64,000 nt of DNA from Erythrobacter litoralis. Lineage in GTDB: Bacteria > Pseudomonadota > Alphaproteobacteria > Sphingomonadales > Sphingomonadaceae. The notes below the pieces were generated by a model. It searched no databases. It was not told where the DNA came from and saw nothing but the letters and a program-made list of their open reading frames with translations. The position numbers and the translations under genes are program-made. The stretch covers positions 868,001 to 932,000 of the forward strand of contig NZ_CP017057.1 of assembly GCF_001719165.1 (NCBI RefSeq), given 5' to 3'. Below, one piece after another: positions 17,205 through 24,953 of this stretch (position 1 is the first letter of the stretch; every line of letters starts with the position of its first letter).

Positions 17205-20200
17205 TGGCTCCTTTCCGCTCCCTTTGCCTCCGCCACATCGCGCTGCTGGTCGCGGCGCTGACGCTCGGCCTCGCGATGCTTGGGGGCGAGGTGATGGCGG
17301 CGGACAAGGAAAAGCCGGTCAAGCGGGACTATTCCCGAGTCATCGCGCCGCCCGCGCCGGCCCGGCAATCGGTCGTCGAGATGATGGCGAAGTCGGAAGG
17401 CTGCAACACCTGCCACGTTAAGGCGGACGCGCCGACCATGCACGCAACGCCCGCCGTGCGCCTCGGCTGCACCGATTGCCATGGCGGCGATGCGAGCGTG
17501 CGCGGCAATAGCGAGCTTCCGCACGACCATCCCGACTATGTCGCCGCGCGCGACCGGGCGCATGTCCTGCCCAAATATCCCGATAGCTGGCACTGGCCGT
17601 CCTCCGCCAATCCCAAGCGGTCCTATGCCCTGCTTAACAAGGAATCGCCCGAATACGTCAAGTTCATCAACCCGTCCGATTACCGCGTCGCGCGCGAGGC
17701 CTGCGGGGCGTGCCACATGCAGGCGATCGAGGCGTCCGAACGATCGATCATGGCGACGGGCGCGATGCTGTGGGGCGGGGCGAGCTACAATAACGGGATC
17801 CTGCCGTTCAAGAACTACCTCCTGGGCGAAGCCTATACGAGGAATGGCGAAGCGGCGAAGATCGTGACCCCGACCGGGCCGAGCGGCGAGTTGACCGAAG
17901 CGCAGAAGAAGCGCGGCGTGCTCGCAGAGATGTATCCGCTGCCGACATGGCACGTGATCCCGCCGGGCGACATCTTCCGCGTGTTCGAGCGCGGCGGGCG
18001 CACCATCAACTCGCAATTTCCCGAAATCGCCATTCCGAACCCGACCGGACAGATCCAGCGGCTGGAGGAACCGGGCCGGCCCGATCTCAAGCAGTCGAAC
18101 CGCGGCCCGGGCACCGGTCTGCGGGTGGCGATCCCGGTGCTCAACATCCACAAGACGCGCCTCAACGATCCCTTCACCTGGTTCATGGGGACGAACGACC
18201 AGCCGGGCGATTATCGCCATTCGGGCTGTGCGAGCTGCCATGTCGTCTATGCGAACGACCGCGAGCCGCGCCATTCGCTGATCTACGCCAAATATGGCCG
18301 CGACGGGCAGTCGATCACCGTCGATCCGACCATCGCGGGCAAAGCCGAGGAAGGTCATAACGACAAGGACGCGAAGGCGAGCGGCCATGGCGGGCTGAAG
18401 CAGCCGGGCGTGACCTACGACGAGGAGCCCGCGCTCGGCGCAGCGGCAGGCATGAAGAACGAGGAGGACGGCCTCCTCACCCCGGACGGCAGGCCGAAGG
18501 AAAAGGGCCACCCTCTCCAGCACGTCTTCACCCGTTCGATTCCGACCGCGCAGTGCATGAACTGCCACATGCACCAGCCCAACATCTTCCTGAATTCCTA
18601 TCTCGGTTACACGATGTGGGATTACGAGAGCGACGCGCCGCATATGTGGCCGGCGAAACAGAAATACCCCACTGCCAAGGAAATGCGCGAAGTGCTCGAC
18701 CGCAATCCCGAAGGCGCTGCGCCGCGGGGCAAGTGGGCCGATCTCGATTTCCTGCGCAATGTCTACGATCTCAACCCCGAGCTCAGCGACACGCAGTTCG
18801 CCGACTATCACGGCCACGGCTGGAATTTCCGCGCGATCTTCAAGCGCGACCGCGATGGCAACCTGCTCGATGCGGACGGGAACGTCGTCGACAATGACGA
18901 TCCCGAGAAATGGCGCCGCGAAGGCGAGGGCAAGTTCGTCGAACCGGGCACCAATCCGGGCAAGGCGGTCCACCTCATGAGCATCCATGCCGAAAAGGGC
19001 ATGCAATGCGCCGACTGCCATTTCGAACAGGACAGCCACGGCAACGGCCTGATCTACGGAGAAGTCGCGAACGCGATCGAGATCGGGTGCAAGGATTGCC
19101 ACGGCACCGCCGATGCCTATCCGACGCTGCGCACCAGCGGGCCTGCGGCTCCGCCCAAGGGCCACGACCTCTCGCTCCTGCGCAATCCCGACGGCAAGCG
19201 CCGGTTCGAATGGGTGGAGGGCGATGGCGGTACGCGCCGCCTGATCCAGCGCTCGATCGTCGATCCCAAGCTCGAATGGGACGTCAGCCTCGTCAAGAAC
19301 AGCGTCGATCCCGCGACGCCCGAATTCAACGCCAAGGCCGCGCGCGCCAAGCTGATGAGCAAATACGGCGCGGAGACCGGCAATTACGAATTCGGCACCG
19401 GCATCGCCGCCGAGGACCGCGCCCACCGCGACGGGGAGATGGCGTGCTTCACCTGCCACCTGTCATGGACGACGAGCTGCGGCGGGTGCCACCTGCCGAT
19501 CGAGGCCAACTGGAAGACCAAGTCGCACCGCTATGAAGGCGGCGAAACGCGCAATTTCGCGACCTACAACCCGCAGGTCGCGCGCGACCAGATGTTCCAG
19601 CTGGGCAAGCACCAGACCACCAAGGGCAGCCAGATCGCGCCCGTGCGCTCGTCCAGCGCGCTGGTCCTGTCCTCGACCAACATCAACCGCGAGCGGATCT
19701 ACGTCCAGCAGCCGCCGATCAGCGCGATCGGCTTCTCTTCACAAGCCTTCGCGCCGCATTTCCCGCACACCGTGCGCACGACCGAGACCAAGACCTGTTC
19801 GGACTGCCACCTGTCTGAAAAGGACGACAACAACGCGATCATGGCGCAGCTGCTGCTGCTCGGCACGAATTACGTGAACTTCGTCGGGATGCACGCCTGG
19901 ACCGGCCTCGAAGGAGGCTTCACCGCGATCCGCGTCACCGAATATGACGAGCCGCAGGCCGTGCTCGGCTCCTATCTGCACAAATACGCCTATCCCGATT
20001 ACTGGAAGCTCCACGTCGAGGACAATGACCGCGAGCTGAAGGACTGGGTGCGTGGGCGTACCTTCGATGAAGACCTGTCGGGCGAGACCAAGCCGTTCGA
20101 GGAATTCGTCAACGCGCATGAAGGCACGAGCGACCGCGTGGGATGCCTGCAATTGCGCGGCGAATACATGTTCGTCGCCGAAGGAAAGGGCGGCTTCCGC

Positions 20201-21358
20201 GCCTATGACGTCGCCTCGATCGCGAACAAGGGCGTGTCCGAACGGATCCTGACCGCGCCGTTCTCGGCACTGGGCCATGACACCCATGTCGACACCGAGA
20301 ATGCGACCTGCATGGCGCTCGCCACCAACCAGCCGATCGCGCCGGATCGCAACACGCCGGAAATGCGCGAGATGAACGAGGAACAGCCGTTCCTGCCGGT
20401 CTACGACTATGCAGTCGTCACCGATGCGGTGGAGGGGCTGGTGCTGGTGAACGTCAACACGCTTGCCGACGGGGAATTCCGCAACAACAAGTTCGAGCGG
20501 ATGACCTTCGCCGACGGGTCGGATGCGTGGAACCCGGGCGGGGTGCTGAACGGCGCGCGGCACATCCACCTTGCGGGCGAAGTCGCCTATGTCACGGCCG
20601 AGCGCGGCCTCGTCGTCGTCGATCTCGCCGATCCGTCTCGCCCGAAAGTCGCCGCCTTGCGCGAGCTTACCGACGCGCGGGCGAGCGCGATCCAGTTCCG
20701 TTATCTCTGGGTATCGGATGCCGAAGGCGTCAAGCTGTTCGACGTGACGAGCCTGCGCAATCCGGTGGCCGTTCCCGAAGCCACGGTGCCGCTGGCCGAT
20801 GCGCGGCGGATCTATGTCGCGCGCACCTATGCCTATGTCGCGGCGAAAGGCGACGGCCTCGTCATTCTCGACGTCGAGAAACCGCGCGCGCCGAAGGTCT
20901 TCCGCAAGTTGACGCTCGGCGGGACTTTGAACGATGCCGAGGACGTGATCGTCGCTTCCACCAACGCCTCGCTCTTCGCCTATGTCGCGGACGGGCGGAA
21001 CGGGGTGAAGGTGCTCCAGCTCACAAGCCCCGACAGCCAGCGCAATTTCTACGGCTTCAGCCCGGCGCCCGTGCCGGAAATGATCGCCTGGGCTAAGACC
21101 TCCTCACCCGCCATCGCGCTGTCCAAAGGGCTCGACCGCGACCGCGCCGTCGACGAGACGGGCGGGCAGATCGCGGTGTTCGGCCGCCTCGGCTCGCGGC
21201 CGTTTACAAGGGACGAGATGGAGCGGCTGTTCATGACAAGCTCGGGCGTGCCGTGGAAGGTATCGGACGCGGTCGACATGAACCGCTGGGTCGGCCGAGA
21301 AGTCGCCGCGCCCCGGCGCGCGCAGGCACCTGCGTGGGCCATGATCGGCGGGAAATAG
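17204..21358 (+). CDS. Decahaem c-type cytochrome fused to an LVIVD-repeat beta-propeller
   Basis: 1384 aa, start overlapping the barrel stop (TGATG). Signal peptide about 10-33 (ending GEVMAAD). Ten CXXCH motifs are seen, with first cysteines at about 67, 89, 167, 342, 451, 602, 629, 748, 759 and 865. From about residue 980 to the C-terminus there are repeated blade-like units (VTDAVEGLVLVNV, AYVTAERGLVVVDLADPSRPK, LWVSDAEGVKLFDVTSLRNP, AYVAAKGDGLVILDVEKPR). These match LVIVD repeats, which build a beta-propeller on surface or periplasmic proteins. The protein would be exported and haem-loaded by the Ccm system. It is the last gene of the operon and converges with the cpdA-like gene 49 bp away. 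Likely role: terminal, possibly surface-exposed, electron-transfer protein. Confidence 0.9.
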   Translation: MAPFRSLCLRHIALLVAALTLGLAMLGGEVMAADKEKPVKRDYSRVIAPPAPARQSVVEMMAKSEGCNTCHVKADAPTMHATPAVRLGCTDCHGGDASVRGNSELPHDHPDYVAARDRAHVLPKYPDSWHWPSSANPKRSYALLNKESPEYVKFINPSDYRVAREACGACHMQAIEASERSIMATGAMLWGGASYNNGILPFKNYLLGEAYTRNGEAAKIVTPTGPSGELTEAQKKRGVLAEMYPLPTWHVIPPGDIFRVFERGGRTINSQFPEIAIPNPTGQIQRLEEPGRPDLKQSNRGPGTGLRVAIPVLNIHKTRLNDPFTWFMGTNDQPGDYRHSGCASCHVVYANDREPRHSLIYAKYGRDGQSITVDPTIAGKAEEGHNDKDAKASGHGGLKQPGVTYDEEPALGAAAGMKNEEDGLLTPDGRPKEKGHPLQHVFTRSIPTAQCMNCHMHQPNIFLNSYLGYTMWDYESDAPHMWPAKQKYPTAKEMREVLDRNPEGAAPRGKWADLDFLRNVYDLNPELSDTQFADYHGHGWNFRAIFKRDRDGNLLDADGNVVDNDDPEKWRREGEGKFVEPGTNPGKAVHLMSIHAEKGMQCADCHFEQDSHGNGLIYGEVANAIEIGCKDCHGTADAYPTLRTSGPAAPPKGHDLSLLRNPDGKRRFEWVEGDGGTRRLIQRSIVDPKLEWDVSLVKNSVDPATPEFNAKAARAKLMSKYGAETGNYEFGTGIAAEDRAHRDGEMACFTCHLSWTTSCGGCHLPIEANWKTKSHRYEGGETRNFATYNPQVARDQMFQLGKHQTTKGSQIAPVRSSSALVLSSTNINRERIYVQQPPISAIGFSSQAFAPHFPHTVRTTETKTCSDCHLSEKDDNNAIMAQLLLLGTNYVNFVGMHAWTGLEGGFTAIRVTEYDEPQAVLGSYLHKYAYPDYWKLHVEDNDRELKDWVRGRTFDEDLSGETKPFEEFVNAHEGTSDRVGCLQLRGEYMFVAEGKGGFRAYDVASIANKGVSERILTAPFSALGHDTHVDTENATCMALATNQPIAPDRNTPEMREMNEEQPFLPVYDYAVVTDAVEGLVLVNVNTLADGEFRNNKFERMTFADGSDAWNPGGVLNGARHIHLAGEVAYVTAERGLVVVDLADPSRPKVAALRELTDARASAIQFRYLWVSDAEGVKLFDVTSLRNPVAVPEATVPLADARRIYVARTYAYVAAKGDGLVILDVEKPRAPKVFRKLTLGGTLNDAEDVIVASTNASLFAYVADGRNGVKVLQLTSPDSQRNFYGFSPAPVPEMIAWAKTSSPAIALSKGLDRDRAVDETGGQIAVFGRLGSRPFTRDEMERLFMTSSGVPWKVSDAVDMNRWVGREVAAPRRAQAPAWAMIGGK

Positions 21359-21407
21359 GGCAAGGGGAGGCTCGGCCCGCGGCCAGCGCCCCGGGAAAGG
21401 CCCGCGC

Positions 21408-22292
21408 CTATTCGCGCTCGGCGTTGAGCCCCTGCATCATCGGTACGAGCTTGTCCTCGTAGCGGGCGAGCGTCGGCCAGTCGCCGACTGGCTGGAAATG
21501 CGTCACCAGCGCGCCTTCGTGCCAGCGATGCAGGCTGAAGAAGGGCGGCTCGGCGGTCACGATAGCGCGAGCATCCGCATGGTCGAAATCGAGCGGGCTG
21601 AGATCGAGCGCCACGGCCGGAGCCACCGCGGGCGTCACCGAAACCGGGATGTGCCCGACCATCGCGTGCAGCGGGCGGTGGAGGTGGCCGCAGCGGATGC
21701 CGACGATCTGGCGGTGCGCCGCGACCGTTTCATGGAAGCGCCGGAACCAGTCCTCGTGCGGGCGCGGGTCCATCCAGTCGATCCCGGCGACGACCGGCGG
21801 GTGATGGATGAAAAGCACGGTGGGCGTTTCGGGATGCGCTTCGAGTTCGGCGGTGAGCCAGGCTGCGCGGGTTTCGCAGAAGGCCCCGCCGTGGCGGCCT
21901 TCCTCGAGACTGTCGAGGCAGATGACGCGCAGGCCCCGGCATGCGGCGGTGAACTGCACGAAGCCGTTCGGGTCGGCATATTCGGGAAAGGCACGCAGCA
22001 ATTCGCCGCGGGCATCGTGGTTTCCCGCCATCGGATAGACCGGGAACGGGCAGCGTTCGACGGCGGACTTTAGCCGCGCGTAGCAATCGGGATCGCCGTT
22101 GTCGGCAAGGTCGCCGGAAAGCACCAGCATGTCCGGCTGGCTCGGCAAGGCGAGGATGGCGTCGAGCACGGCGAGGCAGCGTAGATAGTTGAACTCCGCC
22201 TCGCCCGCACCCGGATCGTATCCGATATGCGTGTCGGTCACCTGCGCGATGATCACGCCGGCCTTGCTGTCATCCCCCCTCGCCATGCTCAT
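21408..22292 (-). CDS. cpdA: CpdA-like metallophosphoesterase (cAMP phosphodiesterase)
   Basis: 294 aa, no signal peptide, so cytoplasmic. All calcineurin-like motifs are present in order: DTH (D20, H22), GDLADNG (D61), GNHD (N91-D93), a later IHHPP and GHLHRPL. Length and motif spacing fit the class III cyclic-nucleotide phosphodiesterases of the CpdA group. The start overlaps the stop of the FHA-decahaem gene (ATGA), so it is the last gene of a four-gene operon that begins with a cyclic-nucleotide-binding oxidoreductase. This supports cAMP as substrate. Other calcineurin-like enzymes (for example UDP-diacylglucosamine hydrolases) are less likely given the motifs and context. Substrate specificity cannot be proved from sequence. 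Confidence 0.83.
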   Translation of the reverse strand: MSMARGDDSKAGVIIAQVTDTHIGYDPGAGEAEFNYLRCLAVLDAILALPSQPDMLVLSGDLADNGDPDCYARLKSAVERCPFPVYPMAGNHDARGELLRAFPEYADPNGFVQFTAACRGLRVICLDSLEEGRHGGAFCETRAAWLTAELEAHPETPTVLFIHHPPVVAGIDWMDPRPHEDWFRRFHETVAAHRQIVGIRCGHLHRPLHAMVGHIPVSVTPAVAPAVALDLSPLDFDHADARAIVTAEPPFFSLHRWHEGALVTHFQPVGDWPTLARYEDKLVPMMQGLNAERE

Positions 22293-24067
22293 TTCCTTAC
22301 CACACCAAGCCTTGCCGCAATGTTATCTTTCGGCATTTCGGGGAGGTCGGGGTGGTCTTCCGGTTTCCACGGCATGGTCGGCGTGTGATAGCCGTGGCAC
22401 ATCGCGCAGGAGGAGGGGACGATTTCGCTGGTCTTCACCGCGCTCGCCCCCTTGTGGCAGTCCTGGCAGCTTTCGAGGTCGGGGATGAGAAGATCGGTCG
22501 CCGCCTTCGAAGTCGCCGCCTCGTGGCAGTCGGTGCATTTCTCGTCCTCATGCGCCTTGTGGCTGAAGAACCCGTGCATGAGGAAGCGGTCGGGCAGGTT
22601 GACAGGGACGAGGTCGGGCCTGCCGCCGGTCGTCGTGCGGATGTGGCATTCGGCGCAGACGCCGCCTTCCTGCAGCGCGTTGTTGACACTGATGAGCGAG
22701 CGCACGGGCCGTCCGAAATCGCTGTAATAGGCCCCGCCGCGGGCGAACTCGCCGGGCCGTTGCCGCCTGCCGCCGAGCTGCGGGCGGGGCGAGCGCGAAA
22801 GGCTTGCCATGTCCTCGCGGAAATCATCGAGGTCGCCGTGGCGCAGCGAGCGGAAACCGCTGGCGGTGCGGGCGAAGACGAGGCTGTGGCAGCTTTCGCA
22901 GGCGTCTTCCATCTCGACCTCCTGAAATCCGATCCCCTCGGGTCCTTCCTCGTGGCAGTCCGCGCATTCGAGCGGTGCGCCGTATTCGGGCAGGCTCAGC
23001 GCCATGCGCGCCGCGCCGCCCTGTCTGTCCATGTGGACGTCGTGCGGGAACTTGAGCCCGCTGCGTTCGACGGGCTCCCGCTCGAGCGAGACCCTCATCG
23101 GCTTTTCTGCGCCCAATCGGGTGTAGAAGGTCGGACGGAATTGCGGGTGCTTCTTTCCGAAATCATGCGCATTGCCGAGCCGCGTATCGGTCAGGCGCGT
23201 GTCGAGATCCCCGTGGCAATCCGCACAGAACTGCTCGCTCGCCGCCTCGAGCCTGACCGGGCCTTCGTGTTCGGAATGGCACGATACGCAGCCCAGCGGC
23301 CCTTCCTTGCCTAGCGTTTCGGCGATCCGCCACTGGATCGCATCGCCCTGACTGAGCGGCGGCATCCCGGCGGCAAGGCGCGGCATTTTCGCGTGGTCGC
23401 CCAGCTCCTCGTGACAGGTGAGGCAGGTTGCGTCCTGCACGCTGACGAAGGGGGTCGCGTGGCAGGCCTCGCAATTGTTCTCGAGATCGTGATGGGCCAT
23501 CGACAATTCGCCCGAGGACCACGCGTCATCGAACACCACCTGCCCGGGCATGTCGCTTTCGGGATCGTTCTCGACCGGCGTTCGGGTGAGATGGGTGACG
23601 ATCGGCACCGACAGCAGCAGGACGAGGATCGCGCCGGCAAACGTCCAGCTCATCGCTCGCTTGCTCGGCAGGGCGCTTGCGAGCTGGAAGCCGGCCAACG
23701 CGTCGCCCTTGCCCTCCCGGCTTTCCGCCTGGCGGATTGTGATGCTGACCGTGCCGTCCGGTTCGCGCGCGATGGCGAGCAGGGCGGAGCCCAGCTCGAT
23801 CTCCGCCCCTTCGCGCGGATCGATCGTTTCGGCCTGAGTCGTCCTGCCATTGAGGCCGAATCCGAGCGTTCCGACCGCTTCGACCTTGAGCGCATCGGGG
23901 CCGATCGCGGTAATCGTCACGTGGTTCTGTTCGACCGCGAGATCGGGCAGGTGGATCGCGTTCTCGGCCGCGCGCCCGACCCCGATCCGGTCCTCGGCGA
24001 CGGTTCGTTCGCGCACGATCTCGCGCCCGGCGGCGGTGTAATCGATGGTGCGGATCAGGAACGCCAT
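22289..24067 (-). CDS. FHA domain, membrane anchor, decahaem c-type cytochrome
   Basis: 592 aa. Residues ~20-105 form an FHA-like domain (VGRAAENAIHL with R32 kept, then VEQNHVTI, where the usual Ser-Arg before His is Glu-Gln). One membrane helix lies at about 139-160. Residues 170-592 hold ten CXXCH motifs with first cysteines at 199, 215, 260, 281, 368, 390, 471, 511, 534 and 554. The layout predicts a cytoplasmic FHA domain and a periplasmic decahaem domain anchored in the inner membrane, similar in position to NapC/CymA-type quinol dehydrogenases but unrelated in design. It lies 10 bp after the di-haem-b gene and its stop overlaps the cpdA-like start. FHA domains usually bind phosphothreonine, so kinase-dependent control or assembly is possible. 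No kinase is seen in the window. Confidence 0.9.
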   Translation of the reverse strand: MAFLIRTIDYTAAGREIVRERTVAEDRIGVGRAAENAIHLPDLAVEQNHVTITAIGPDALKVEAVGTLGFGLNGRTTQAETIDPREGAEIELGSALLAIAREPDGTVSITIRQAESREGKGDALAGFQLASALPSKRAMSWTFAGAILVLLLSVPIVTHLTRTPVENDPESDMPGQVVFDDAWSSGELSMAHHDLENNCEACHATPFVSVQDATCLTCHEELGDHAKMPRLAAGMPPLSQGDAIQWRIAETLGKEGPLGCVSCHSEHEGPVRLEAASEQFCADCHGDLDTRLTDTRLGNAHDFGKKHPQFRPTFYTRLGAEKPMRVSLEREPVERSGLKFPHDVHMDRQGGAARMALSLPEYGAPLECADCHEEGPEGIGFQEVEMEDACESCHSLVFARTASGFRSLRHGDLDDFREDMASLSRSPRPQLGGRRQRPGEFARGGAYYSDFGRPVRSLISVNNALQEGGVCAECHIRTTTGGRPDLVPVNLPDRFLMHGFFSHKAHEDEKCTDCHEAATSKAATDLLIPDLESCQDCHKGASAVKTSEIVPSSCAMCHGYHTPTMPWKPEDHPDLPEMPKDNIAARLGVVRK

Positions 24068-24077
24068 CGCCTCCGCC

Positions 24078-24953
24078 TCACCAATAGTAGAACACGCTCA
24101 CGACATGCGCGAGCAGGGCGGCGAGCAGTGCGATCGTCGCCGGGATGTGAATGAAGAGCCAGATTTCGAGAGCCGCGCGAATCCGCAGGTGGCGCCGGAT
24201 CTGGGCGAGCTGTTCGGACCGGCGGGCAAGGAGCGCATTGACCCTTTCGAGCGCCTGCCCTGCATCGCCGCTCGCATTATCGGGCATCCGGCGGATCGCC
24301 CTCGCTGTGGCGCAGCGGGGATAGGACCCGGTCAGCCTGCCCCACGCCCCGCCATGAAACACGTCCTGTTCGAGCGCGGCGATGACGAGATCGGATTCGC
24401 TGCGCCCCAGCGGCTGCGCGGCGGCTTCGAGCTGGCGGTCGATCGCGGTCAGGCTTTCGAGCATCTGCGCGCGCGTCATCTCGCCGCGGTTGGAGGACAG
24501 GCTTTTCGGCAGGGTCGCATATGCATAGACGCCGTAAATGCCGGTGAAGATAACCAGCAGCATCAGCGCATAGGCGAGCGTGTGGACATTCCAGCCGACC
24601 TGGAAACCGGTGTGCAGCGTGCCGATCACGATGAGCGACAGGCCGAGCCAGACATGCGCGCTGGTCCAGGCCTTGAGCGACCAGTTGCCGGTCGTGATGT
24701 AGCGCTTGCGCACTCCCAGCAAAGACAGCCACACGATCAGGACGAGGCCGACGGTGCCCAGCGTATAACCGTACCACGACCCGCCATTGGGCCGGGGCTG
24801 CTGGTCGATCAGCGCATAGCCCAGTCCCGCGACCACGCTCAGCAGGAGCGCGAGTTTGAGCCACCGCCAGTTCCTGTGCTTGAGGAAGCTGACATGGTCG
24901 GCATCGCGCCGCTTTTCGTCGAGGTGGTAGCGATTGGTGGCCTTGGTAGCCAT
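24078..24953 (-). CDS. Di-haem b membrane protein (cytochrome b561/ferric-reductase-like)
   Basis: 291 aa from the ATG at 24953, which overlaps the stop of the preceding FAD/iron-sulfur gene. An upstream extension in the same frame would run into that gene. Five hydrophobic helices: about 31-49, 61-80, 98-115, 124-145 and 262-289, with a long cytoplasmic helical loop at 150-258. Two helices each carry a His pair spaced by 13 residues: H100/H114 and H269/H283. That H-X13-H pattern in two helices is what NOX/ferric-reductase-type proteins use to stack two b haems across the membrane. H124 is additional. The likely role is to carry electrons from the cytoplasmic FAD/iron-sulfur protein to the periplasmic FHA-decahaem protein. 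The haem ligands are inferred from spacing only. Confidence 0.78.
   Translation of the reverse strand: MATKATNRYHLDEKRRDADHVSFLKHRNWRWLKLALLLSVVAGLGYALIDQQPRPNGGSWYGYTLGTVGLVLIVWLSLLGVRKRYITTGNWSLKAWTSAHVWLGLSLIVIGTLHTGFQVGWNVHTLAYALMLLVIFTGIYGVYAYATLPKSLSSNRGEMTRAQMLESLTAIDRQLEAAAQPLGRSESDLVIAALEQDVFHGGAWGRLTGSYPRCATARAIRRMPDNASGDAGQALERVNALLARRSEQLAQIRRHLRIRAALEIWLFIHIPATIALLAALLAHVVSVFYYW

Noticed and set aside
17198-19459. 753-codon minus-strand frame
   Set aside because: Antisense to the ten-haem gene, whose CXXCH motifs are unmistakable.
21359-21407. Possible terminator between the convergent decahaem and cpdA-like genes
   Set aside because: GC-rich but no clean stem with a T-run could be drawn.
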